Assembly (NCBI RefSeq): GCF_002161215.1 | Contig: NZ_NFMB01000008.1 | Span: 167,108 to 231,107 of the forward strand | DNA: 64,000 nucleotides | From: Flavonifractor sp. An10 | GTDB taxonomy: Bacteria; Bacillota; Clostridia; Oscillospirales; Oscillospiraceae | Direction: 5' to 3' | Shown here: piece by piece, positions 23,756 through 31,145 of the stretch | How the letters are laid out: every line of letters begins with the position of its first letter | How positions within the stretch are numbered: the first letter of the stretch is position 1 | The notes under the pieces: generated by a model | Database searches by the model: none | The model's input: only the letters and a program-made list of their open reading frames with translations | What the model was told of the DNA's origin: nothing | Made by a program: the position numbers and the translations under genes

Positions 23756-23941
23756 ATGGGAACCGCCGAGACCAAGGCAAAGAACAAGTACAACGCGAAA
23801 GCATACGACCAGATTCCGCTCCGGGTGAAGGCCGGGGAAAAGGAGAAAATACAGGCACACGCCCAAAAGAAGGGATTGAGCCTCAACGCCTATATCGTGG
23901 GGCTGATTGAGAAGGATATGAAAGCAGCGGGAGACACCTGA
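23756..23941 (+). CDS. ribbon-helix-helix (Arc-like) DNA-binding protein
   Basis: 61 residues. A Lys-rich arm (KAKNKYNAKAYDQ) leads into the beta strand IPLRVKAGEK, and two helices follow (KEKIQAHAQKKG, SLNAYIVGLIEKDM), the layout of Arc/MetJ-type dimers. Such proteins are common on integrative elements and as antitoxins. ATG 23756 lies eight bases after GAGG; an in-frame GTG at 23747 is too close to that site. Codon use is AT-rich compared with its neighbours. Divergent from the toxin-like peptide, so a module is possible but not shown. Confidence 0.7.
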   Translation: MGTAETKAKNKYNAKAYDQIPLRVKAGEKEKIQAHAQKKGLSLNAYIVGLIEKDMKAAGDT

Positions 23942-23956
23942 GCTTAGGTGTCTCCC
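23929..23956 (+). terminator. terminator overlapping the ribbon-helix-helix stop codon
   Basis: 11-bp perfect stem (23929-23939 with 23946-23956, GGGAGACACCT paired), tail GTGCGTTTTCC. The stop codon TGA lies in the stem end and loop. Confidence 0.6.
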
Positions 23957-24072
23957 GTGCGTTTTCCCATGGGCACAGAAAAATTAGTGCCCCCCAAAGT
24001 GCCCCGAAGCGCCCCGGATTTGCCCCCAAAGGCAGTTAAAAAGAAGGCGAGAGATGAAAAGAAATACATAGA
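23957..24072 (+). other. AT-richer gap, possible integrase tail remnant
   Basis: About 115 bases with no complete gene. One plus frame is open and very basic (PPKAVKKKARDEKKYIEKTL, then TAG inside the next terminator), which would suit the end of a lost integrase or similar gene beside the tRNA cluster. This is only a suggestion. Confidence 0.2.
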
Positions 24073-24107
24073 AAAAACCCTGTAGTCGTTGAGACTACAG
24101 GGTTTTT
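24073..24107 (-). terminator. terminator of the Met-Glu-Val tRNA operon
   Basis: 15-bp stem AAAAACCCTGTAGTC with its complement (24073-24087 with 24093-24107). On the minus strand the 3' arm ends in a T-run directly after tRNA-Val. It can also serve plus-strand transcripts. Confidence 0.75.
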
Positions 24108-24109
24108 CG

Positions 24110-24185
24110 TGGTGGAGACGACAGAACTCGAATCTGTGACCCCTTGCGTGTGAAGCAAGTGCTCTACCGGCTGAGCTACGCCTCC
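24110..24185 (-). tRNA. tRNA-Val (anticodon CAC)
   Basis: 76 bases including encoded CCA. Acceptor GGAGGCG/CGTCTCC, D arm GCTC..GAGC, anticodon stem CTTGC/GCAAG with loop TTCACAC (anticodon CAC, decoding GTG), T loop TTCGAGT. Last gene of a three-tRNA minus-strand operon. Confidence 0.95.
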
Positions 24186-24189
24186 ATAT

Positions 24190-24264
24190 TGGTGACCCGT
24201 ACGGGACTCGAACCCGTGTTACCGCCGTGAAAGGGCGGTGTCTTAACCACTTGACCAACGGGCC
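24190..24264 (-). tRNA. tRNA-Glu (anticodon TTC)
   Basis: 75 bases with encoded CCA. Acceptor GGCCCGT/ACGGGTC, anticodon stem CCGCC/GGCGG with loop CTTTCAC (anticodon TTC), T loop TTCGAGT. Four bases from tRNA-Val. Confidence 0.95.
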
Positions 24265-24334
24265 AGGTTGCCCAAGCGGGGTGGAACCGCTGAAAGGGAA
24301 GTCCCAAAAGACGGCGGCGCCGTCTTTTGGGTTC

Positions 24335-24411
24335 TGGTAGCGGCACCTGGATTTGAACCGGGGACACTGCGGGTATGAACCGCATGCTCTAGCCAACTGA
24401 GCTATGCCGCC
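24335..24411 (-). tRNA. elongator tRNA-Met (anticodon CAT)
   Basis: 77 bases with encoded CCA. Acceptor GGCGGCA/TGCCGCT begins with a G-U pair, anticodon stem TGCGG/CCGCA with loop TTCATAC. The paired first position identifies it as elongator, not initiator. A 13-bp palindrome (24303-24331) lies between it and tRNA-Glu, probably a processing hairpin. Confidence 0.93.
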
Positions 24412-24486
24412 GTGTTACCCCTGCCGAACAGGGCAAGAGTTAGTATACTCGATGATTCCGCCTTTGTCAACACTTTTTTTCAAATT

Positions 24487-25182
24487 CTAATCAATTTTAT
24501 ATCCCACGCCCCAGACGGTCTTGATAAACCGGGGGTTGCGGGAGGGCTCTCCCATCTTCTCCCGCAGGCGGCGGATGTGCACCATGACGGTGTTGTTCCG
24601 ATCCAGATACTTCTCCCCCCACACGCTCTCAAAGAGCCGCTCGGCGGAGATCACCTGCCCCCGGTTTTCGCAGAGCATCCACAGGATGTCGAACTCGATG
24701 GGGGTGAGGTTCAGCTCCTGGTCGTAGAGGGAGCACTCATGGGTGGCCCGGTTGATCACCAGGCCGTTGAAGTCGATGATGTCCCGGCTGTCCACGGCCT
24801 TGTCCGGCTCGTTATACCGGGTGTACCGCCGCAGCTGGGCCTTCACCCGGGCCATGAGCTCCAGGGGATTGAAGGGCTTGGTCATGTAGTCGTCCGCCCC
24901 GATGGTCAGGCCGGTGATCTTGTCCATGTCGTCGGCCTTGGCGGTGAGCATGAGCACGGGGAAGTGGTGCTCCTTCCGGATCTCTCCGCACAGGGTCAGG
25001 CCGCTGATGTCGGGCAGCATCACGTCCAGAATGGCCAGATCCAGCGGCTGCTCCCGCACCACGGCCAGGGCCTCGGTGCCGGTGCCGCACTTGAACACGG
25101 TGCAGCCCTCGCTTTTCAGATAGACCTCCACCAGATCGGCGATCTCCGGCTCGTCGTCCACCACCAGGATCCGCGCGTCCAT
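24487..25182 (-). CDS. VanR-like OmpR-family response regulator
   Basis: 231 residues. Receiver with D9/D10 (VVDDEPEI), phosphoacceptor D53 (AILDVMLPD), Lys in DDYMTKPF; winged helix from about 130 (LTPIEFDILWMLCENRGQ, NNTVMVHIRRLREKMGE, KTVWGVGYKI). The sequence style is that of VanR-type regulators of cell-wall stress. ATG 25182 follows AAGGGAG; the frame extends upstream without a ribosome site. No kinase is adjacent, but a VanS-like kinase lies 2.6 kb away on the other strand. Its promoter carries a CGTAAGA repeat, suggesting autoregulation. Confidence 0.88.
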   Translation of the reverse strand: MDARILVVDDEPEIADLVEVYLKSEGCTVFKCGTGTEALAVVREQPLDLAILDVMLPDISGLTLCGEIRKEHHFPVLMLTAKADDMDKITGLTIGADDYMTKPFNPLELMARVKAQLRRYTRYNEPDKAVDSRDIIDFNGLVINRATHECSLYDQELNLTPIEFDILWMLCENRGQVISAERLFESVWGEKYLDRNNTVMVHIRRLREKMGEPSRNPRFIKTVWGVGYKID

Positions 25183-25206
25183 GGCATCCACTCCCTTCTT
25201 TCGCCC

Positions 25207-25236
25207 ATTATAGCCGCCGGGGGGAGGGCAAGTCAA
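25207..25236 (-). promoter_or_regulatory. promoter of VanR-like regulator
   Basis: Minus strand TTGACT (25231-25236), 18-base spacer, TATAAT (25207-25212). Confidence 0.7.
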
Positions 25237-25250
25237 GAGCAGGGCGAAAA

Positions 25251-25268
25251 CGTAAGAAAACCGTCACA
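25251..25268 (+). promoter_or_regulatory. CGTAAGA-type repeat upstream of VanR-like promoter
   Basis: CGTAAGA-AAAC-CGTCACA, period 11, about 15 bases upstream of the -35 box. The first half matches the CGTAAGA halves at 18378-18394; the second is degenerate. Located as an activator site would be. Confidence 0.5.
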
Positions 25269-25300
25269 ACTGCGGGGGCCCGGGCGGGCCCCCGCGGCGG

Positions 25301-26113
25301 TCATGCGCCCGCCTGCCGCAGCCTCTGGAGGGTCATGGTGGTGGTCACCGAGGAGGAGGAAGCACTGCTGTTGTAGGTCAGGGAGAAGGCACCCCCGGAG
25401 GGCAGGCAGAAGGCGAAGGTGCGGGAGCCCCCGGCGGAGGTGTTCCCCGCGGCAGTGCGGAAATAGACCCCCAGGGCCACCTGGGCCTGGCCGCCCACGG
25501 AGGGGGTGACCTGGAGGTAGCCAGGCGCGGCCAGGACGGCGGACACGTCAAAGGTGGCCAGGTAGCACCCGGGCTGGAGCTGGAGGGACTGGTAGTCCGC
25601 TGCCGGGATGATGGCCCCGGCGGGGTCGGCCAGCAGGGGATAGAGGGGGATGGCGGAGCCGTTGGGCAGGGTGCGCACGTCGGAGTAGAAAGAGGCGAAG
25701 GCGTCCGTCCCCGGGCCGGCGGGGCCCTGGGGGCCCGTGGCCCCGGTGGGGCCTGTGGGGCCGTCCCGGCCTGGAACGCCCTGGGGCCCGGTGGGGCCGG
25801 GGATGCCCTGGGGGCCCGCTTCGCCGGCGGGGCCTGTCGCGCCGGCGGCTCCGGGGACGCCCTGGGGGCCGGTGGGCCCTGTGGCACCGGCAGAACCCGC
25901 CGCTCCGGCGGGCCCGGTGGGGCCCCGCTCCCCCGCAGGGCCGGTGGAACCCGGTGCGCCGGCAGGGCCCTGCGGGCCTGCGGCACCGGCTGGGCCGGGC
26001 AGTCCCTGGGGCCCCGGCTCTCCCTGGGGCCCCGTGGGCCCTGTGGGGCCGGTTGCGCCGCCTGGGGGCGGGCAGGGGGGCGGACAGGGACAGAAGGGAT
26101 GATAGGTGTGCAT
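25301..26113 (-). CDS. collagen-like surface protein with BclA-like C-terminal domain
   Basis: 270 residues. A short Cys/Pro-rich N-terminus ([19 protein letters not shown]) leads into about 40 Gly-X-Y triplets (residues about 20-140, many [10 protein letters not shown]), which should form a collagen triple helix. The last 125 residues form a beta-rich globular domain starting [14 protein letters not shown] and ending in [16 protein letters not shown], resembling the trimerising C-terminal domain of BclA-type exosporium proteins. ATG 26113 follows GGGAGGTTATTGCC. An exosporium or cell-surface filament role is inferred from family. The repeated DNA is prone to length change. Confidence 0.85.
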   Translation of the reverse strand: MHTYHPFCPCPPPCPPPGGATGPTGPTGPQGEPGPQGLPGPAGAAGPQGPAGAPGSTGPAGERGPTGPAGAAGSAGATGPTGPQGVPGAAGATGPAGEAGPQGIPGPTGPQGVPGRDGPTGPTGATGPQGPAGPGTDAFASFYSDVRTLPNGSAIPLYPLLADPAGAIIPAADYQSLQLQPGCYLATFDVSAVLAAPGYLQVTPSVGGQAQVALGVYFRTAAGNTSAGGSRTFAFCLPSGGAFSLTYNSSASSSSVTTTMTLQRLRQAGA

Positions 26114-26215
26114 GGCAATAACCTCCCGGGCCATGCTATGCGGGGGCAATCGACCTAGTGACTTTTTGGAAAAAGGGTGGTACAATCATGGAGATCCCGG
26201 ATTGGAGGCATCCTG

Positions 26216-26698
26216 ATGAATGACTTTGACGCGCTGCTGGCGCGGGTGGCCGGCCAGGCCATGGCGCTGGGCCTGCCGGTGTCGCGCCGCATCGACCCCC
26301 ATGTGGCGGTCAACCGCCGGGCGGTGACCCGCTTCGGCTGCTGCATCCAGAGGGGGAAGGGCTACACCATTGAGCTGTCCGAGCGGCTGCTCACCGCCCC
26401 GGAGGGGGCCTGCCTCCAGACCCTGGCCCACGAGGTGCTCCACACCTGCCCCGGCTGCCGCAACCACGGGGCGCGGTGGAAGGAGTACGCCCGGCGGATG
26501 AACGAGGCCTACGGCTATGCCATCTCCCGCACCGGCAGCTGTGAGGCCCTGGGGGTGGCGGACACCCGGCCGGTGCGCCACCTGGTGGTGTGCACCCGCT
26601 GCGGCATGGAGTTCCCCCGCAGCCGGCGCTCGCCCCTGGTAGACCACCCGGAGCGCTACCGTTGCCGCTGCGGCGGGGTGCTCCAGCGGAAATTCTGA
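26216..26698 (+). CDS. SprT-like zinc metallopeptidase
   Basis: 160 residues. The zincin motif HEVLH (residues 72-76) with a further His at 84 (CRNHGARWKEY) matches SprT-like proteins. A C-terminal zinc ribbon is formed by CTRCGMEF near 127 and CRCGGVLQRKF at the end. Eukaryotic relatives degrade DNA-protein crosslinks; bacterial roles are poorly defined. Basic protein with no signal peptide, so cytoplasmic. ATG 26216 follows GGAGGCATCCTG. Followed closely by a flippase-like gene. Confidence 0.82.
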   Translation: MNDFDALLARVAGQAMALGLPVSRRIDPHVAVNRRAVTRFGCCIQRGKGYTIELSERLLTAPEGACLQTLAHEVLHTCPGCRNHGARWKEYARRMNEAYGYAISRTGSCEALGVADTRPVRHLVVCTRCGMEFPRSRRSPLVDHPERYRCRCGGVLQRKF

Positions 26699-26812
26699 GA
26701 CGGGAGTGGGGTTTTTACGGAAAAGCAGAGGAAAAGGGCCCTGTTCAACCGCATTTTCTCCCTGGCTGGGCTGGGCATCGGCGGGGGGATTCTGGCTGCG
26801 CTGTGCGTCTAT

Positions 26813-27751
26813 GTGGGGCGCACCATGGATCTGCGTGCCCTGCTGGCCCAGCTCCAGCCCGCCTGGCTGGTGTGCGCGGCCCTGTGCGTGCCCTTCGCCG
26901 AGAGCGTGGACGCGCTGATCTTCTACGGCATGGGGCGCGCGGCGGGCTGCCCCGTGAAGCTGGCCGGGTGCTTCGACGCGGCCTATATCGGGGAGTTCTA
27001 CTACAAGCTGGGCCCCGCCGGGGCGCCGGTGCAGCTCAAGCTCATGTACGACGCGGGGATGAGCGCCACCTACACCGCCTCCATCTATATCTGGAAGGCG
27101 GTAGCCAACACCCTGGTGTACACCGGCTACGCCGTGACCGCCCTGCTGTTCGAGCTGCTGTGGCGTCAGGAGGGCCTGGGCCCCGCCGTGGCCGGGGCGG
27201 GCGTGCTCATTGCCCTGTACGTGTTCCTGTGCGGCCTGGCCTTCTTCACCGCCGTGCGGCCGGCACCCATCCAGCGGCTCATCCGGCGCATCCTCACCTT
27301 CCTGTCCCGCCGCTGGAGGGTGATGGCCCGGCCGGGCATGGTGGACAAGGGCATGGCCAAGGTGGAGGAGTTCTGCCGGCAGCTGGCCGCCCTCAAGGAC
27401 AACAAAAGGATGCTGGCCGGGGTGTTCGCCGGCATGTTCGTGGAGCTCACCGCCCTGTACGCCATCCCCTGGTTCCTCTACCGGGGGCTGGGGCTGACGG
27501 GGACGCCCTTCTGGGAGCTGCTGCTGGTGCAGTGCCTGGTGCTGGTGCTCTCCCGCGTCATCATGCTCCCCGGCAACGCCGGGGGCGCGGAGGGCAGCTT
27601 CTTCCTGTTCATGGGGCCCATATTCGGGGGGCACCTGGCGGTGGGGCTGGTGCTTTGGCGGTTCGCCGCCTTTCTGGAGGTGCTGCTGCTGGGCGGGGCC
27701 TGGTCGGTGCTCCGCTTTGCCCGGCGGTCTGCCGCCGCACGTCTGACATAG
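26813..27751 (+). CDS. LPG synthase/flippase-like membrane protein (UPF0104)
   Basis: 312 residues from GTG 26813, with six to eight membrane helices and the late PGNAGGAEGSFFLF motif of the lysylphosphatidylglycerol synthase transmembrane family. The start is unresolved. The same frame is open upstream to the previous stop and encodes TEKQRKRALFNRIFSLAG and a first helix that belongs to the family, yet has no ATG, GTG or TTG there. One extra T in the T5 run at 26712-26716 would join it to GTG 26706. The displayed start is therefore a minimum. Followed by a VanS-like kinase. Confidence 0.75.
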   Translation: MGRTMDLRALLAQLQPAWLVCAALCVPFAESVDALIFYGMGRAAGCPVKLAGCFDAAYIGEFYYKLGPAGAPVQLKLMYDAGMSATYTASIYIWKAVANTLVYTGYAVTALLFELLWRQEGLGPAVAGAGVLIALYVFLCGLAFFTAVRPAPIQRLIRRILTFLSRRWRVMARPGMVDKGMAKVEEFCRQLAALKDNKRMLAGVFAGMFVELTALYAIPWFLYRGLGLTGTPFWELLLVQCLVLVLSRVIMLPGNAGGAEGSFFLFMGPIFGGHLAVGLVLWRFAAFLEVLLLGGAWSVLRFARRSAAARLT

Positions 27752-27762
27752 GGGGGAAGGCC

Positions 27763-28950
27763 GTGGACGGGAAATACACCCGGTTAAAGCTGAAAATGCT
27801 CCTGCTGGTGGTGCTGGGCACCGTGATTGCCGGGGCGGTGGGCATCTTCCTGCTGGAGGTGGTCATCGACGGGGTGCTGCAGGATCCCTTCGCCCGCTTT
27901 TTCCAGTGGGCGGCCATCACCCTGTTCGGCCAGAGCGAGGAGAGCGCCCTGGAGCTCTACGACCGCTATATCCGGGCCAACAAGCAGGAGATCCTCACGG
28001 TGGCCACCATGGTGCTCATGCTCATCGCCTTTTATCTGGCCATGGGCCGGTTCACCCGCTGGCTGGACGACATCCGCACCGCCACCCGCCGGGTGGTGGA
28101 GGATCACGAGCAGCCGGTGGTGCTGCCCCGGGAGCTCGCCCCCATCCAGGAGGATCTCAACGCCATCCAGCGGCAGCTCCGGGCCCGGGAGGAGGCCGCC
28201 CGGGAGAGCGAGCAGCGCCGGGGGGATCTGGTGGCCTTCCTGGCCCACGATCTCAAGACCCCGCTGACCTCGGTGATGGGCTACCTGACCCTGCTGAAGG
28301 ACGACCCGGGCCTGACGCCGGAGCAGCGGGCCAAGTACACCGGCATCGCCCTGGACAAGGCCAAGCGGCTGGAGGAGCTGCTGGGGGAGTTCTTCGACAT
28401 CACCCGCATGGATCTGGACAGCACGCCGGAGCAGCGCCAGCCCATCCAGCTGTCCATGCTGCTGGAGCAGCTCGCCGACGAGTTCTACCCCCTCTTCGCG
28501 GAGAAGGAGCTCCAGTGCAGCGTGGAAATCCAGCACCACCTGGTGGTGCCCGGAGACCCGGACAAACTTGCCCGGGTCTTCGATAACGTACTGAGAAACG
28601 CCGTCAGCTACAGCGCCCCCGGCGGCCGGGTGGACATCCACGCCCGCTCGGTGGGCCGGCAGGCGGAGATCACCATCCGCAACGAGGGGCTGGAGATCCC
28701 CGAGGGGGAGCTGGCCAACATCTTCCAGAAGTTCTACCGGCTGGACGCCGCCCGCTCCTCCCGCACCGGCGGGGCGGGGCTGGGCCTGGCCATCGCCAAG
28801 GAGATCGTGGAGAGCCACGGGGGCACCATCCGGGCGGAGAGCAACGGCCGCCTGACCAGCTTTGTCATCTCTCTGCCCCTGTATCGGGAAAAGAAGGAGG
28901 AGCGACATGGAGGCAAACGAAGCCGCGCTGACCTATCTCAGCCAGAATAA
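27763..28950 (+). CDS. VanS-like sensor histidine kinase
   Basis: 395 residues from a GTG after GGGGGGAAGG. Two helices (about 12-35 and 77-95) bracket a short extracellular loop of some 40 residues, as in VanS. The linker is a coiled coil (LAPIQEDLNAIQRQLRAREE). Phosphoacceptor H162 in FLAHDLKTPLTS, N box FDNVLRNAVSYS, then IRNEGLEIPE and GGAGLGLAIAKEIV. The natural partner is probably the VanR-like regulator at 24487. The gene overlaps the following acetyltransferase by 44 bases. Confidence 0.88.
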   Translation: MDGKYTRLKLKMLLLVVLGTVIAGAVGIFLLEVVIDGVLQDPFARFFQWAAITLFGQSEESALELYDRYIRANKQEILTVATMVLMLIAFYLAMGRFTRWLDDIRTATRRVVEDHEQPVVLPRELAPIQEDLNAIQRQLRAREEAARESEQRRGDLVAFLAHDLKTPLTSVMGYLTLLKDDPGLTPEQRAKYTGIALDKAKRLEELLGEFFDITRMDLDSTPEQRQPIQLSMLLEQLADEFYPLFAEKELQCSVEIQHHLVVPGDPDKLARVFDNVLRNAVSYSAPGGRVDIHARSVGRQAEITIRNEGLEIPEGELANIFQKFYRLDAARSSRTGGAGLGLAIAKEIVESHGGTIRAESNGRLTSFVISLPLYREKKEERHGGKRSRADLSQPE

Positions 28951-29626
28951 GCTGCTGTATCTGAACATGCTGGAGGTGCTCCGGCGGGGGTCGGCGGAGC
29001 TGCTCTATGCCGGGGAGGACGGCGTGCTCCTCTACGACCGGGGGGCGGAGGCCCACATGCTCTCCGCCCGGAACCGGGGCGCCCTGGAGAAGTTCCTCCC
29101 CTTCCTGGAGGGCAGCGACACGGTGGTGGGCCATGAGGACTGGTACCGGGAAGAGCTGACGCAGCGGCTGGGGATGTGGCAGGAGACGCCCTGCTACCAG
29201 GCGGCCTGGCTGGCGGAGGAGCCGCCGGAGCTGCCCCCCTTTGACGGGGAGCTGCGCCCCCTGGGCCTGGAGTGGGCCCCCTTCATCTTTGCCCACTACG
29301 GCAAGAGCGACCTCGGCGGCCTGCCCATGATCGAGAGGGCCGTCCAGCGGGGAATGCTGGGGGCCTTTGTGGACGGGGAACCGGCCGGCTTTGCGGGGTT
29401 CCACTCGGAGGGGAGCATCGGCTTTCTGGAGGTGCTGCCCCCCTACCGGCGCCGGGGGCTGGGCGAGGTGCTGCTGCTGGGGATGGTGCGCCTGGCCCTG
29501 GAGCGGGGGCAGTATGCCTTCGGCCAGGTGCTTGTGGACAACGGCCCCTCCCTGGCATTGCAGAAAAAGGCGGGCCTCACCGTCTCAGAGGACACCCTCT
29601 ACTGGCTGTTCCGCCCGGAGAGCTGA
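28907..29626 (+). CDS. GNAT-family N-acetyltransferase
   Basis: 239 residues. The C-terminal half (about 130-239) has the FR47-like acetyl-CoA fold: AGFAGFHSEGSIGFLEVLPPYRRRGLGEVLL holds the V-x-P-x-Y-R-x-x-G motif for CoA binding, then VLVDNGPSLALQKKAGL. The N-terminal half is unlike standard GNAT proteins. ATG 28907 follows AAGGAGGAGCGAC. It begins inside the kinase gene, so translation is coupled. Substrate unknown. Confidence 0.8.
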   Translation: MEANEAALTYLSQNKLLYLNMLEVLRRGSAELLYAGEDGVLLYDRGAEAHMLSARNRGALEKFLPFLEGSDTVVGHEDWYREELTQRLGMWQETPCYQAAWLAEEPPELPPFDGELRPLGLEWAPFIFAHYGKSDLGGLPMIERAVQRGMLGAFVDGEPAGFAGFHSEGSIGFLEVLPPYRRRGLGEVLLLGMVRLALERGQYAFGQVLVDNGPSLALQKKAGLTVSEDTLYWLFRPES

Positions 29627-29632
29627 AACAAC

Positions 29633-29667
29633 AAGGCCGGCGGCCCGAAAACGGGGCCGCCGGCCTT
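29633..29667. terminator. bidirectional terminator between acetyltransferase and citrate synthase
   Basis: 14-bp perfect stem (29633-29646 with 29654-29667, AAGGCCGGCGGCCC paired) between convergent genes. Confidence 0.7.
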
Positions 29668-29683
29668 CCTGCCGGTTCTCGCT

Positions 29684-31051
29684 CTATCTCTGATCCAGGG
29701 GCACGAAGGTGCGCATGGGGGCCACGGCCTTGTAGGCCGGGCGGATGATGCGGTTGCCGGGCTGATAGACCTCCTCGATGCGGTGGGCGCACCAGCCCAC
29801 CATCCGGGCCACGGCGAAGAGGGGGGTATACAGTTCCATGGGGATGCCCATCATCTTGTACACCAGGCCGGAGTAGAAGTCCACATTGGCGCAGACCACC
29901 TTTTCCTCCCCCTTGACGGAGAGGAGCACCTCCGGGGCCAGCCGCTCCACCCGCTCAAACAGCTCAAACTCCTCCAGCATGCCCTTGCTCTCGGCCAGCT
30001 TGCGGGCGAAGCGCTTGAGCACCACCGCCCGGGGGTCGGACAGGGTGTAAATGGCGTGGCCGATGCCGTAGATGAGCCCCGAGCGGTCTCCCGCCTCCTT
30101 CCGCAGCAGGCGGGCCAGGTAGTCCCGCACCGCGTCGTCGTCGGCCCAGTCCTTCACGTCCGCCTCCAGGCCGCCGAACATCTCCATGACCTTCTTGTTG
30201 GCGCCGCCGTGGCGGGGGCCCTTCAGGGAGCCCACCGCCGCCGCGATGGCGGAGTAGAAGTCGGTGCCCGAGGAGGAGAGCACCCGGCAGGCAAAGGCGG
30301 AGTTGTTGCCGCCGCCGTGCTCGGCGTGGAGCACCAGGCACAGATCCAGCAGCCGGGCCTCCTCGGCGGTGTACTGGTTGTCGTGGCGGACGGAGTAGAG
30401 GAAGTTCTCCGCCACGCTCAGCCCCTCCTGGGGCCGGTGGAGGTAGAGGGACTCGTTGTCATAGTAGTGCCGCTTCACCGCAAAGGCGTGGGCCACGATG
30501 GTGGGCACCCGGGCGATGAGGCCCACCGCCTGCCGCAGCTGGTTGGCCAGGGACAGGTCGTCGGGGTTGTCATCGTAGGAGTACAGGGCCAGCACCGAGC
30601 GGGCCAGCTTGTTCATCACGTCGGGGCTGGGGGCCTTGATGATCATGTCCTCGGTGAACATGGGGGGGAGGGTGTGGTGATGGTTCAGCAGGGCCTGGAA
30701 GCCCTCCAGCTGCGCCCGGGTGGGCAGGGAGCCCATGAGCAGCAGGTAGGCCGTCTCCTCAAAGCCGAAGCGGCCCTCCCCCACAAAGCCGTCGATGAGG
30801 GCCTCCACGTCGATGCCCCGGTAGATCAGCTTGCCGGGGGCGGGCACCCGCTCCCCGTCCTGGACATAGTAGCCCATGACGCTGCCGATCTGGGTCACCC
30901 CGGCCATGACGCCGGTGCCGTCCGGGTTGCGCAGGCCCCGCTTGACCTGGTAGCGCTCATAGTCCGCCGGGTCGATCTGGTTATGCCTGCGGTATTCGCC
31001 GCATAGACTGTCCATAAAGGCGGTGTCCGCCGCCCATACCTCATTCTGCAT
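29684..31051 (-). CDS. gltA: citrate synthase
   Basis: 455 residues; condenses acetyl-CoA with oxaloacetate in the cytoplasm. Active-site blocks are LHAEHGGGNNSAFACR near 245 (first His), GIGHAIYTLSDPRA near 330 (second His) and VCANVDFYSGLVYKMMGIP near 400 (Asp). Slightly longer at the N-terminus than the shortest Firmicute enzymes. A promoter lies 37 bases upstream of the start. It stands alone with no other TCA gene nearby, as is usual in fermentative clostridia, where the enzyme supplies citrate for glutamate synthesis. 2-Methylcitrate activity cannot be excluded. Confidence 0.93.
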   Translation of the reverse strand: MQNEVWAADTAFMDSLCGEYRRHNQIDPADYERYQVKRGLRNPDGTGVMAGVTQIGSVMGYYVQDGERVPAPGKLIYRGIDVEALIDGFVGEGRFGFEETAYLLLMGSLPTRAQLEGFQALLNHHHTLPPMFTEDMIIKAPSPDVMNKLARSVLALYSYDDNPDDLSLANQLRQAVGLIARVPTIVAHAFAVKRHYYDNESLYLHRPQEGLSVAENFLYSVRHDNQYTAEEARLLDLCLVLHAEHGGGNNSAFACRVLSSSGTDFYSAIAAAVGSLKGPRHGGANKKVMEMFGGLEADVKDWADDDAVRDYLARLLRKEAGDRSGLIYGIGHAIYTLSDPRAVVLKRFARKLAESKGMLEEFELFERVERLAPEVLLSVKGEEKVVCANVDFYSGLVYKMMGIPMELYTPLFAVARMVGWCAHRIEEVYQPGNRIIRPAYKAVAPMRTFVPLDQR

Positions 31052-31087
31052 GTTCCGTCACTCCTTTGCCCAATTTCGTTGTGTATT

Positions 31088-31116
31088 ATTGTAGCCTTTT
31101 TTGCGGCCGCAGTCAA
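31088..31116 (-). promoter_or_regulatory. sigma-A promoter of citrate synthase
   Basis: Minus strand TTGACT (31111-31116), 17-base spacer, TACAAT (31088-31093). Confidence 0.7.
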
Positions 31117-31145
31117 TCTAAAATACAAAGCTGGGGGAAACCTGC

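Noticed and set aside
24303..24331. Palindrome between tRNA-Met and tRNA-Glu as terminator
   Set aside because: No T-tract, and stopping there would silence the two following tRNA genes; a processing hairpin is more likely.
25737..26102. GC-rich repeats in the collagen-like gene as CRISPR or DNA repeat array
   Set aside because: The period is nine bases from Gly-X-Y codons and is fully explained by the coding sequence. No CRISPR array was seen in the window.
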